From assembly GCF_029784155.1 (NCBI RefSeq), contig NC_073693.1, positions 161,740,031-161,804,030 on the forward strand: a DNA stretch of 64,000 bases, given 5' to 3'. Each line of letters opens with the position of its first letter. The stretch's first letter is position 1. The translations under genes were made by a program, and so were the position numbers. Origin of the DNA: Uranotaenia lowii. Its lineage: Eukaryota; Arthropoda; Insecta; Diptera; Culicidae. Shown piece by piece: positions 1 to 10,550 of this stretch. The notes beneath the pieces are model-generated. The model was not told where the DNA came from, made no database searches, and saw only the letters and a program-made list of their open reading frames with translations.

Positions 1-69
1 CTTCAAAAATCGACTTTCTGCCAGCTTTTCTGGGTTTTGGACCACTGTGCGGCCGTTCGAGCTTAATTC

Positions 70-560
70 TATTTATCTATTTATTTATTTCGCCAAACAT
101 TGTAGGCTACATATATAATAACTTAATGCTAGGGATAACAATTTTCAAGTAAGCTTAATAATAGTGATTTTTTTTACGTTTACAAAGTCAGGATCTTCGG
201 TGCCTGTTACCGCAAAAACCTTTTTTCAGCTGCTGTTTTGACATAGTAAACTCTATGTTCTCATAATGTTTATTATAACTATACAGTAAACAATTCATTG
301 GACTATATTTTCCATAATCAGTTCGAGTAGGGGTTATAATGAAAAGAATTCTTGTTCTTAAATGACGGCACGGACAATAAAAGTTTGATTGATTTAATAA
401 ATAAGCAGACTGAACGCGCTGATTAATTATGTCGTTTACGAAACAGATTGCAGCAAATTCTCTTCTTACACTTAATTCGGCGAGAAGCTCGAGTAGTTGA
501 CGATGCCAATAATTCCGACATCGCCCACGTGGTAGCGGTTGTGCACTTTAGGCTGAGCCT
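70..560 (-). mobile_element. 3' end of a decayed Jockey-like non-LTR retrotransposon
   Basis: On the minus strand a broken frame shows the C-terminal part of a non-LTR ORF2, downstream of the RT catalytic core. A stretch reading LLNQSNFYCPCRHLRTR, then TPTRTDYGKYSPMN, fits the conserved tail of insect Jockey-like ORF2 proteins, where an 'L..LNFYAP.R.LR.R' block is followed by a short arginine/tyrosine-rich region. A 3' UTR follows, ending in an AAATA-type tail (plus strand 71-93, TTTATTT repeats), the usual end of these elements. Frameshifts and stops are present and the catalytic domain is absent, so this is a 5'-truncated dead copy. Family assignment rests on motif resemblance read by eye. 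Confidence 0.6.
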
Positions 561-1329
561 CACGTTAATTCGTTTGCGAGAACCAATGAGTTCCGAGGAT
601 TTCACTTTGAACGGTTAGGGTAACTAGTAGCAGATTGTCGAAAAAATTGCCCAGTTTTCATCAAATAAAAGTAGGTATATTGTGTCTCTACGTTGAACAG
701 CGGGAACAGTTCACCATCAGAATAAAAAAATCAAATTCTTGAATTTCGTCCTAGTTATCGCCAAAATAATCTTACCAGTGATCGAGTTTAATACATTTGT
801 GGTTAACGGAATCCTAAAAATAGCTTTAAGGTTTTAAATTTCGCTTTACATAAAAAAAGTCACGTGTATGACTTACAAACCATAACCTAGTTCACTCTCA
901 CAGCACCACTAATTTGAAACTACCAAATGTCTGGTTGACAGTCTTCCAAAAATTGAGAGTGGAAACCCAATTGCGTCAAACAATACCCTAGGCCCTAGAG
1001 TATCAGCTGCTATGGAAAATACATCTCAATACTCATGACCCCTACTCTAAATAGGGGCTATTATCTTCTCTCTTACAAAATTTGGGAAGAATCATGACTC
1101 TGAAAAACCATTTCCCACTAGCATACCCCTCTTTTGCTTTCTTAATTAAAAAAAACTTAATGAGATCTTGTGCGGAACTCACTAAGTAACTTTTAAGACC
1201 AGTACTACTAGGGACCGCTAGGTGTCGCATAAAAGACAGATAATAAGAAGGCCAATTGGGGTCAATGGCCAACCTAGTTGTAGACAAACCATCACGTTAC
1301 AATTGTATACTGCTGCTTACCCGATATTC
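561..1329. other. AT-rich non-coding stretch, no gene seen
   Basis: No coding frame with recognisable content. The last part (about 1290-1330) may be the upstream end of the non-LTR fragment that follows, since the plus-strand reading just before the QHGF block still looks RT-like. The rest gives no motif I can name. Confidence 0.4.
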
Positions 1330-2060
1330 ACGGAGGTCCAGCACGGGTTTGTCAAGAAAAGGTAAACGTTGACAAACTTAATGTGCTATGTTAGCGAAGT
1401 GCACACCGCAACGTATAAGAAACTGCAAGTGGACTCAATATACATCGACTTCGTCCAGGCTTTCAATAAAGCTCCACACAGAATCGTCATAGAAAAACTT
1501 ACTCGCAACGGCTTTCCTGTATGGGCTATAAAATGGTTGTCGTCGTATCTTCTTTATCGTCGTGGTTTTATCAAAATTCGTGGTACTCACTCTTCTGTAT
1601 TCAACATGCCGTCTGGTGTACCGCAGGGCAGTCACTTAGGGCCGCTTATCTTCGTGCTGTTTTTAAACTTTTGCCCAGCATGTCACGATAAATACAGCCA
1701 AAGCTTTCGCTGTTCTCGGTTTTCTTCGATGGAATGAGTCAAGTTTTGAAGACCCGTACGCATTGAAAACTTTATTTTGCTCGTTGGTACACAGCGACTT
1801 AGAATATGCTGTTCCAGTTTGAGCACCCTACCACTTCATCCACAGCGTCCCTGGTAAGATCCCTACTGTCTATGACGTCTTTGAGTCAAATAAGAAACTA
1901 TCTGCAACGAATCTTCATCTACGATATTTTGACTAACGCAATTGACTGTCCGCAATTGCTCCAGAGTTTGATCTTCTACGCTCCAGCTCGACAACTGCGC
2001 AATAGAGTCCCAAAATTGCATAATGTCTGGGAATCAGGGGGCTCACCCTCAAAATGGTAG
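1330..2060 (+). mobile_element. Decayed, internally deleted non-LTR reverse transcriptase
   Basis: Plus-strand pieces of a Jockey-like ORF2. The first piece reads QHGFVKKR, then an in-frame TAA at 1363-1365, then TLTNLMCYV, IDFVQAFNKAPH and SGVPQGSHLGPLIF, which are RT fingers/palm motifs. The catalytic ADD block is missing: after LIFVLF the sequence jumps, in another frame, to NTAKAFAVLGFLRWN (from 1691) and LVHSDLEYAVPV, which normally lie well downstream. A TGA at 1820-1822 replaces an expected tryptophan codon. A further frameshift leads to RIFIYDILTNAIDCP and APARQLRN (about 1895-2010), the C-terminal region. At least two stops, two frameshifts and a large deletion make it non-functional. 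Confidence 0.8.
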
Positions 2061-2615
2061 ATAAGGATGTGGAGAACAAACTTTTGTATGGGGACGATTA
2101 AAAAAAAGTCATGTTTAGAGGTTCCGCAAGCGCGATATTTGAAAAAAGTCCACTTTCAAAAGATTTGATTTTAAATAAATTCTAGGTGAAACCATTTTCA
2201 CCTAATTTATATATTTTATATTTTTTAAATTTTGTTTGGATTAGATTCTACACGTAGAAAATGAAAAATGAACCAAATTTGTATCAAAAGTTGCTATCAA
2301 GCTATTTTCAAGAAAAAAAAAATTTGGTCCAAAAATTTTGTATTTAACTGATCAACATGTGTACCCAGCGTAAAATGTTTTTGATATCAATGTCATCAAA
2401 AGATACGATTTTTTGTGCACTTAAACTTTGTTCAACAAAGCATGTTGTTTGTACCATCGTGTGAAGAGCTATTCATGGTTTAATCTTTAATTAAAATCAC
2501 AATTTAGGATATTATAAATTATTAGATATTATAAATTATAAATTTATCAAATTTATCAAATTTATCTACTTGGCCTTCTTGAAAATCAAAACACTTGCCA
2601 AACAAAACTTGGATA
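2061..2615. other. AT-rich non-coding stretch
   Basis: Long A and T runs, and a short ATTATAAATTAT-type repetition near 2515-2560. No gene or mobile element recognised. Confidence 0.4.
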
Positions 2616-2623
2616 GTTTAAGG

Positions 2624-2858
2624 TAGGCATGTCAAACAGGGGGTTCGCGGGCCGCATGCGGCCCGCGGCCTTTGTCAATTCGGCCCGCGTAGCCCCGTCT
2701 TACATTATCACAAAATTCTCTACTACACAGAAGTACGCTGGCTTTCCTGCCACAAAATATTAAAAAGATTTTTTATGCTACGAGAGGAAATAATATTATT
2801 TTTGGAAATGAAAGATTTTTAATGCGGCCCGCACACTTAAAGGAGTTTGACATGCCTG
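2624..2858. mobile_element. 235-bp hAT-type MITE with 8-bp target duplication
   Basis: The ends are inverted copies: TAGGCATGTCAAAC on the left and GTTTGACATGCCTG on the right. The 8-bp sequence GTTTAAGG flanks both sides exactly (2616-2623 and 2859-2866). An 8-bp duplication and CAGG-type ends are the signature of hAT transposons. Just inside each end lies a GC-rich GCGGGCCGCAT block, very unlike the surrounding AT-rich DNA. There is no coding capacity, so this is a non-autonomous element moved by a transposase encoded elsewhere. Confidence 0.9.
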
Positions 2859-3108
2859 GTTTAAGGGAACTATCAGGAATCATATGCCAAATTTGAGCTG
2901 AATCTGACAACGGGAAGGGGTTGCACTGAATCTCAAGTGTGAAAGGGATTCTGACACATTGTGTCCTGAAGAAGCATAGAAAACTGGTTTTTCATCAAAT
3001 AATTTTTCTTTACCAATCGATTACTTAATTATGTTAATTTCATTAAAATTTGAATTAAGACTAACATTTCACATCAAGACTGTAAGGACTTAAAACAAAA
3101 AAGTAATA

Positions 3109-3503
3109 CAGTGAGCGAAATATGAATAGCACGACTATGTTTGTTGCTTGTTAAAATATGAATGATTGATAATTACGAAAATTTTCTTCCACAGTTTGTT
3201 CTGAATTGCTTAACGGATAAATCAAGCATAAGTTTACTTGTTTTGGACGTAGCAATTGGCGTTGAGGTCAAAAATGTGAAAAAGGGTGCGAAATAAGAAT
3301 AAACCACTTGAGTTTTTCAACAAAAACAAGATTATTTTTAAAAATTTACTGTGTAAAAGTGAATAATAATGCTTCTTCGAATTATTTGAATAGATAACTG
3401 CATTTTAAGAAGTTTTCCAGAATTCCAAAGGTTTTCAAAGGTATTAAAAGGGGGTTTTAAGAGATCCTCCTCTAGCGCTAAGGAATTTTATATTTGAGCT
3501 ATA
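3109..3503 (+). repeat. Left terminal inverted repeat with internal direct repeat
   Basis: Beyond matching the right end, this arm carries the same ~20-bp motif twice: GCGAAATATGAATAGCAC near the tip (from 3114) and GCGAAATAAGAATAAACCAC about 174 bp further in (3288-3307). This is the arrangement called IR/DR in Sleeping Beauty-type Tc1 elements, where each copy is a transposase-binding site. The binding role here is inference. Confidence 0.8.
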
Positions 3504-3849
3504 ATACTTTATCAAACTGCTTGATTTCTTAATTAACATTCATAAGTATGATGCAAAATGATGAAACATAGATTTGAAGCTGAGTTTGAATTCAAAAAGC
3601 AGGATGGAATTCAAAAATACTAATGTTTTTTAATAGTCAAACAATATTTCTCTAGTTTTAAGTCATAGATGGCAGCACTATCTTGCCATTTAACCAATTT
3701 CATGCACATTTTCGAATATCCAGGATTAATTAGCGAGTGCTAGATGAATTTGGTCAAGAAATAAATACATGTACCGTGTGGTCGCATTGGAAATTCTAAG
3801 ATCACTAAACCAAAAAAAAAAAAAAAATAGAATTGCATCAAGGTCACTA

Positions 3850-4230
3850 AAAGTGAATTTTTTGGACCGATTATCAGAATAAAGTTATACGTTGCGATGG
3901 AGCTTGATGGACCAGACGGCTAGCAGTATTATTGGTATGATTTGCAATTGAATCGGATGTTGAGATGAGCAGGAATTTTGGCGGTTGTACATTTTTGTTC
4001 TGGTGATTCTTTTGCAATTCCGGAAAAGCTTTCTGCAGCGTGAACTTCCACAAAACTGTGATGGGAAAATACCTCGAAATGATGAATATGGGCCTAAATA
4101 AAACTGGAAAATCAATATTGAGACTAAATTTGGTTTTGACTGCAAGATGAAACTGGAAAAAGTGTGGTTTACTGAACAAAATCAAAGTTTTTGATTTCCA
4201 ATCTATTTTATCTAATTGAAAATAATTCCG
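3850..4230 (+). pseudogene. Broken Tc1-like DDE transposase
   Basis: The plus strand holds scattered pieces of a Tc1-family transposase catalytic domain. A block reading LDGPDG, a stop, then QYYWYDL resembles the 'FNLDGPDGW.YYW' region just after the first catalytic aspartate. Next come FCNSGKAF and YLEMMN in a shifted frame, matching the 'VW..F...GK..L' segment, then KIKVFDFQSILSN, equivalent to the 'IKVLDWP..SPDLNPIEN' segment that carries the last catalytic residues. Stops, frameshifts and loss of the SPDLNPIE core make it dead. No convincing N-terminal DNA-binding part is seen at 3504-3850. The open frames on the opposite strand here are shadows. Confidence 0.75.
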
Positions 4231-4292
4231 AATGTTTGTTTCATCATTTCACGTCATTTTAATGAAGAAAGTAAGTAGTTCGGTAAAGAATT

Positions 4293-4689
4293 ACAGCTCA
4301 AATATCAAATTCCTTAACGCTAGAGGAGCATCTCTTAAAACCCCCTTTTAAAACCTTTTAAAACCTTTGGAATTCTGGAAAACTCCTTAAAATGCAGTTA
4401 TCTATTCAAATAATTCGTAGAAGCATTAATATTCACTTTTGCACAGTAAATTTTTAAAAATAATCTCGTGTTTGTTGAAAAACTCAAGTGGTGCTATTCT
4501 TATTTCGCACCCTTTTTTCACATTTTTGGTCCTCAACGCCAATTGCTACGTCTAAAAAAAGTAAAATTATATTTGATTTATCCGTTAAGCAATTCAGAAC
4601 AAACTGTGGAAGAAAATTTTCGTAATTATCAATCATTCATATTTTAACAAGCAAAACACATAGTGGTGCTATTCATATTTCGCTCACTG
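4293..4689 (-). repeat. Right terminal inverted repeat with internal direct repeat
   Basis: Reverse complement of 3109-3503. It again carries the motif twice, at 4663-4683 (tip) and 4488-4508 (internal), 175 bp apart. The internal copy here is better preserved than the one on the left. The almost equal spacing in both arms supports a functional pair of transposase-binding sites. Confidence 0.8.
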
Positions 4690-4705
4690 TAGCAGTTCAA
4701 AGATT

Positions 4706-4968
4706 GTATTTTGGAAGCAAATTGTCCTGTAAAAGCAATGAGTACAATGTACCATATCCTAAAATCCCCATCAACTACTCGCAAGCAAGGTAGCGGCAAA
4801 CCAGCGAATAAAAGTTTTTTTTTTAAATACATTTTAAGAGAATTAAACAGTACTATGGATAAAATAAAATTAAAATTCCCGAAAAAAAAAATCGCTAGAA
4901 CATATCGCGTCTCTATTGGTTCAACACATTCCCGAACGATAGATCGTCGATCATCGTTCAAGATGTGA
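4706..4968 (+). pseudogene. Possible Tc1-like transposase N-terminal (HTH) remnant
   Basis: An 85-codon open frame with no ATG at its start lies directly after the right end of the Tc1-like element. It reads MYHILKSPSTTRKQGSGKP, which resembles the first helix-turn-helix and the following 'RK.GSGRP' linker of Tc1 transposases. KKIARTYRVSIGSTHSRTI follows, which could be the second helix-turn-helix. There is no catalytic domain after it. It may be a piece of a second element or a displaced N-terminus of the neighbour. Recognition is by motif only and could be wrong. Confidence 0.35.
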
Positions 4969-6850
4969 TTCTATTATGACTTCTTACTGACAACGTCTCT
5001 ATCGCATCTCAGAGATCTTGAGAAGAAAACATCAGATTCAATTTCATCGCACTTTCGCACTTGCCTTTTTTTCTCTCCTCTAAATGACTAGCCAATATTG
5101 TACCGGACACTATGGGTAGTCTGTTCTGTCTTGTTTGTGATTTTGCTGTCGATGAAGAAAAGATTTGTTCGAGGGGGAGAGACTTAGGAACTACATTGTC
5201 GCAAATCAAACTCTCCGGACAATCAACTGTTTGATGAATGGATGTCGTAAAGATGTAAACAGTTTATTCTTTTCTTTGGCCACAAAATGCCACATCATAC
5301 TGGGAGACAACAAACAGACAAGCAAACAGTACAAACAAACCGTAAGTGATGTTTTGTGTTTGATGACACGATCTTTGTCTTTGGGATATTGTAATAATTG
5401 CTTGAAATTTGCAGGTACCAACTGTTTTGGGTTTTAGAGGAAGCTGTACCTATACGGTATCTTATACTATATGAATGTATGAATCAATGTATATTTATAT
5501 GATTATGCGTATATACTAATGTACGTATATAAAAGAAAAAAAATATTCAATAGATATGTTCACACAAACGCTACCAACTGTAAATAAGATAGAACACTTA
5601 CTGCATTGAGTGTGTATACATCAAACTTGAATCGCAAAAACGTAACCACATACCTGTAAAAAGAAAGAAAAAAATTAGTTCATTAGTGCACGTCTTCATA
5701 ATTAAAGATAAACTGTAAAATTGCAACGACATAATAATGGCGATAACAAAAACATTCTCGATTTTTGCTGCTGCCACACGGCAATCGTTCCATCATAACG
5801 ATAATGATGATGATTATGAGTGCTGATTTTCTTTTTTCCGCCGATCTGAGAACAGAAGGAAGGAAACGCGGGAAAAAACCTATATCGCTCAATACGCATC
5901 CTCGTGGAGCAGAATGACAAACATCCCATAATTTCAATCAACAGTACCCCTACAATCCCTTTTCCCTCGATCGATCGATCCGGACGCTCCTTTTCTGTGT
6001 GCATTTTTCTTTTTTCCCAGTCGCCAGCCTGAGCAACATGGAACATATTTTCCAATCCACCACAATTCGCTGATTAAATATTTATGTTCTTCTGTCAACC
6101 AGAACATAATCGATTTGAGCAAATGCAATTGATTGCTGGCTGGGGAAAACATTTGAGCCGTTGAAATGTATAAATTAAAACTAAATAAAAACTTGTAGTC
6201 TTCGAATCCTTCAGTTGAAATTAAAACCTTAATCTTAAGTAAATTTTTATGCTATCATTTGCTAGAAGGGTATGCCAACTTTTTCAAGTATATGAAACAT
6301 TGATTTATAATTTTGACCATTTTACAAAAAAAATTCTACACTGTGCTTGCTAACACAACTGTTGAGCTCTTGAAAAAGCGCAAGTCGCGCGGAATTATTA
6401 TTGTTGATTGAACGGATGTGCTGTGGAATGTTTGTGCGAAATTATTCACCAGTCCTTCCAATTCTCCTGTATTTTTCGTTGACATCACTCATTCCAGAGT
6501 GTTTCCTGCTGAACCGAAAGATGGAAATGGGCATTGAGAAGACGGGACTCGAAATAAGTTAAAATGTGATAAAAAGCATCTGTTGTAAAGTTGGCACAAA
6601 AATTTGTACTCTATTTGGTGTGAACATTATAGATTCCATAAAACAATAAAATTTCACAGAAAAGTGATTTCCCTTTTATAAATGAATCTGTAAACGAATG
6701 AATTTATTGAAAAATCATGATTCATTGATGTTGATTGAATTTTAATATTTTGTTTGTCGTCCTTCTTACTAATGTCGTGCACAGGGGTAATATTGATCAC
6801 TGTTTTCATTCATTTTTAAATTTTTAAGTGTCTTTTTTAGTAATAAATAT
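4969..6850. other. Non-coding stretch, partly single-copy-looking
   Basis: A TA-rich simple stretch lies at about 5455-5540. From about 5690 to 6060 composition is more balanced, with polypyrimidine runs and a CGATCGATCGATCC run near 5968-5981, and looks single-copy. No coding frame carries recognisable motifs; the short minus-strand frames overlap each other and lack any signature. Confidence 0.35.
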
Positions 6851-6853
6851 ATA

Positions 6854-7828
6854 GGGGAGAGTGAGGATACTTGATCCCCTTTTCTTATTTTCACCATATC
6901 TTTTTGGAAAAATTTAGCAACTCACCGTCTTTGACATTTTCTGACAGCTTGTAACTTCAAGTTTCTATGCTCCAAAAATTAGAACGATACTTGAACCCGT
7001 TGATGAACTAGAAGCATTTTCGTGGGAGTAAAAAAATTGCGATTTTTCTGAAGTTAGGGGAGACTTGATCCCCTATTAAAGGAGACTTGATCTTTTATTC
7101 AGGAAGCCCTAATCCTTGTATAAAAATCAAACAAAACCCCCAGATAGAATGTTTGTTGACTATTTTGGTCATGTTTGTTCTCATTTCACAATTTATAGCA
7201 GACATAAGAAGAAAATTCTATAACTTTGTCTCAACGCTAATAACATTGCATACTTAAAGGCGCTATTTTTTATGATTAAGAGAAAATTAATTATTTTTGC
7301 TCTTTTCTTCAGACAATTGTTTGATAAATATTAGTTTTTGGATAAATATTAGTAATTTCGTAATCAGCAATCATAACGATCAATTCAGAAGAAGAATATG
7401 CCGTTTGGAAGGGGGATCAATTGTACCCAACTCTAGGGGATCAATTGTACCCATAATCAACATTTTAGAAAACTTTTTCTGAAAAAAGTTGAGAGTTTTT
7501 CATTGCTTTGAAAATTTGGCATTAGGAAGTTCATTTTACGCTCGAACGATTGATACATTGGAACAAATATTTTTTTCATAATTTTCCCATGTAAGGAACA
7601 TTTTAAAGTGATGAAAAAAGATCTTCAAGTTACATTTTGTGAAATTTTTCAAACAAAGTTCAATTACTCAAACAATTATTTTGTAAAAAAAATTTAAACT
7701 ACAAGCATTGTTATTTTGTTCATTTTGGCACATTTTTCTACAACATTTGATCTTTGTAAGACATTCCAGTTTCGAGATATAGCTAAGGAATCAAGTATCC
7801 CCAGGGATCAAGTATCCTCATTCTCCCC
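6854..7828. mobile_element. 975-bp TA-flanked non-coding element (GGGGAGA family, copy 1)
   Basis: Starts GGGGAGAGTGAGGATACTTG and ends with a near-perfect inverse (CATTCTCCCC). It is flanked by TA on both sides (6852-6853, 7829-7830). The terminal inverted repeat is about 25-27 bp and includes the phrase GGATACTTGATCCCC. The same phrase recurs inside as GGGGAGACTTGATCCCC (about 7058-7073) and GGGGATCAATTGTACCC (7412 and 7437). No transposase coding is seen. TA duplication suggests Tc1/mariner-type mobilisation. A partial second copy lies at 26331-27155. Confidence 0.8.
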
Positions 7829-7830
7829 TA

Positions 7831-8600
7831 CTTGAAGGTGTTTTAAAACCTAAAGAGAGAGCTTAATACATGATCGTTGATGTTGTACGGATGAATGATC
7901 CCAAGGATGAAAATTCCGGAAAAAAATCATTGATGTTCAAACGTCTAAAGTAGCTAGAATTAATCTTTTTTCTCAAAAATAGAACAAGATTTATCGTTCT
8001 GGGCTTTGGTTGCCATCGCAATCTCTTGAATATTGTTGTGCCGTTCATCTGTCAAGGCCTAGAAAAACATGTGTCCTAAATAAAATTGACCCTTTCCAGT
8101 CACTGAAACTTGTTTTCCAAAGATGCAGAAATGTTGGTTCAAACATTTTAAAGTTAACAGTTATAATAAAATAGGTTTCGTTACCTTTTCAAATACAAGT
8201 TTTTCATAATAAAGAGCAATGTTGTGTAACTACTTTTTTTTAATTTTTGACAAGGCTTTTCTATAAACTTCACGAACGAAACTACATCACAATAAACTCA
8301 AACATATTTTCTAGGTCACATCACAAAATAAAGATATTTTTATGGTTGAAATTAGAGATGTACCAACGGCCGAATACCGAATATTTACCTTTTCAACTAT
8401 TCAGTAGAATTTTCGGTCGAACATTCTTTTCAGTTTCAATTGAAAAAAAAAGCGATTATTTCAATTTCCTTCACTTTCTCCCATTTCGATGCCCCTCATG
8501 TTTTCCAACCAAATGATGTTACCAGGTCAAAGATAATAAGATCTTTTCAAGTAGGAAGAGTCAAAAATGTCACCAAAAAACTAAAAGGACATCTGACATG
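7831..8600. other. AT-rich stretch with a possible hAT-end remnant
   Basis: Mostly featureless. At about 8355-8390 the phrase GAGATGTACCAACGGCCGAA followed by TACCGAATATTT resembles the ends of hAT MITEs rich in the CGAATATTCGG motif. No matching second end was found. Confidence 0.3.
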
Positions 8601-8609
8601 ATAACTTGT

Positions 8610-9060
8610 CGCTTTCAGAGTTCAGTATCCGGGTTTGCCTGGATATTTAATACAAAACTTGGGAACAGTCCGACCCGGCCCGATTGCTCGAACTTCATTG
8701 AAAAAAGTCAGGATTTTGCCCGGATTTATTCACTTTATATGCCAAATCAAACCAAAAAAACCAAATCGCATCATATTTTTTTTATTTATGCCTTAAAAAT
8801 TAAATTTTTTGAAAAAGATTTGCAAAAATTATTATGAAAGGTTTTTTTTTGTAGGCCTAAAATACGATTTGAAATCTGTCGATGAGTTTTGATGGAAAAT
8901 TTATTTTTTCAATGTTTTTCTTGACTTTTGTTGAGTAATTTCTGGGTTTTGACAAAATCTGCCCGGATATTGGCCGGATTTTTGATGGTCAATTTCAAAA
9001 TCAAATGCCCAGATTTTGCCAGGTTTTTCTAGAAAATTGCCCGGATTTGTCCTCTCCTTT
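8610..9060 (+). repeat. Dispersed CCGGGCAA-rich repeat (copy 1)
   Basis: Contains many short phrases of the type TTTGCCCGGAT, GTATCCGGGTTTGCCTGG and GACCCGGCCCG at both ends of an AT-rich middle. The same phrases, partly in the same order, appear inverted at 43560-43735 and as a fragment at 38590-38760. The translated start of this copy and of the 43.6-kb copy is similar (SGFAWIF/SGFARIF ... ARIYSLYMP/GRIYSLYLP). I read this as shared nucleotide ancestry of a non-coding repeat, not as a gene. Confidence 0.65.
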
Positions 9061-9959
9061 TTGTGAAATACTCTTTTGAAATACTTCTGTTTGTGAAGTA
9101 CTCTTTATTTTGTTGAAAGACATTTGATCAGAGAAACCAACGTATTTCTTCCATTTTATGAAGTATTTCACATCTTATGCAAAAACTACGATAGGAATAC
9201 AGCTCACAGCAAGTTACTTTAACATTTTGTTTTAATAAACATGCATCTCAGTCGTTATAAACAGTGAAGGCGATAAGCACCTTTGAGTATGCAAACAGAA
9301 GTCAATATGCACATAATTTAGGCATAGCACATTTAAAAAAAAAATATAATGGTCATTTATGCCACATAACCTCCAAGAAATTAACAGTATTTGATTAAAT
9401 TGAAATATCTTGGTGCCACCTCAGAGAGCACGAAATATGTACAGTAGAGTTACCATTTTTGCAAATATGTACGTTATCCGAGTTACCATTTTTGCAACTT
9501 TTTTGTGTCGCGGGATATGGTAACTCTTTTCTAGAGCGACTTTTTTTAAAATTATTTTTCCACAGAAAATTTCAAAATTTTCAAAGAGAAATATAAGTTT
9601 TTTGTTTGATTTAACAAATAATTTTAATGTACCCGGGCAAAATCCGAGAAGTTTTAAACAATATCTGAGCATCTTGGGTAGATTTGACTTATCTTGAATA
9701 AAATCCGGTATAAAAATTACAATCAAATTATAAAGCGACTCTTGTCAGTCTTCTCCTATACGATTTACAATGAAAGGAACACGAATACACCTAAGATGTT
9801 TTGCCGAAACCGTAAGCTTTTGATGATTGTGTAGCTTTTTGAACATTTCAAATTATCCAAAATGAAAAAGCCTTTTACTAATAACACAAGTTGCTCAAGC
9901 TATCCTATTTCGCCAAATCGCTTTATTGGACTCTCTTATCTCAAACTTTCCCTCTACAA
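9061..9959. other. AT-rich stretch with a small direct repeat
   Basis: The phrase GAGTTACCATTTTTGCAA occurs twice (starting about 9445 and 9480), 35 bp apart. Nothing else is recognised. Confidence 0.4.
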
Positions 9960-10550
9960 GCTTGATGAAGAGCTGCCTTCTTGAAACGTTTTAAAGTTCC
10001 AAGTTGTCCTTTCGACTCACTTGAATTATGATCAATTCATTCAAACTATCCTCTCACAACACTTCATAAATTGAGGCTATTCTCTCAACTCGCCTCAATT
10101 TCAAGTTTATCAGTAACTCAGGCTGTCATCTCAATTCACCTTTCGAATTCAAGCTGTCCTCTCGACTTGCTTGTTTTTTTTATCAATTACTCAGGCTGTT
10201 TTCTAGACTCGCGTTTCGATTTCAAACTATTTTTCTCAACTCGCTTGTTTTTTTCATCAATCACTCAGGCTGTTCTCTCAACCCACATTTCGATTTCAAG
10301 CTGTCCTCTCGTCTAGATTGATTTTTCATCAATAATTCAAGCTGTTCTCTCAACTAGCTTATTTTGTCATCAATTACTCAGGCTGTCCTCTAAACTCGCC
10401 TTTCGATTTCAAGCTGCCTTCTCAACTCGCATAATTGTTTTCAAAACGTTCAGGCTGTCCTCTCAAATCGCCTCCGATTTCAAGCTGTCCCTCAACTCGC
10501 TTGAAATTGTGAACATTATCAAGCTGTATTTTTAACTCGCTTGATTTTTT
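9960..10550 (+). repeat. Degenerate minisatellite, ~71-bp unit
   Basis: About fourteen half-units of the phrase CAGGCTGTCCTCTCAACTCGC or CAAGCTGTCCTCTCAACTCGC occur between about 10025 and 10545. The two half-unit types alternate. One is followed by TTGTTTTTTTCATCAATTACT and the other by CTTTCGATTT, so the full period is about 71 bp. Copies differ from each other at many positions, so the array is old. Nothing suggests coding or CRISPR origin. Confidence 0.85.

Larger units (their letters stand above)
3109..4689 (+). mobile_element. Tc1/mariner-like transposon with ~400-bp terminal inverted repeats
   Basis: The element starts CAGTGAGCG and ends CGCTCACTG and is flanked by TA on both sides (3107-3108, 4690-4691), the target duplication of the Tc1/mariner superfamily. 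The terminal repeats run about 395 bp (3109-3503 and 4293-4689) and look well over 90% identical over most of their length. Between them is a remnant of a plus-strand transposase. The terminal repeats are much better preserved than the transposase, so the copy was probably moved by enzyme made elsewhere. It is not autonomous now. Confidence 0.92.

Noticed and set aside
3874..4185. 103-codon minus-strand gene inside the Tc1 element
   Set aside because: The plus strand of the same region carries recognisable transposase fragments, so this frame is a shadow.
9960..10550. CRISPR-like array
   Set aside because: Repeats are degenerate, spacers are not unique but recur, and the context is an insect genome; it is a minisatellite.
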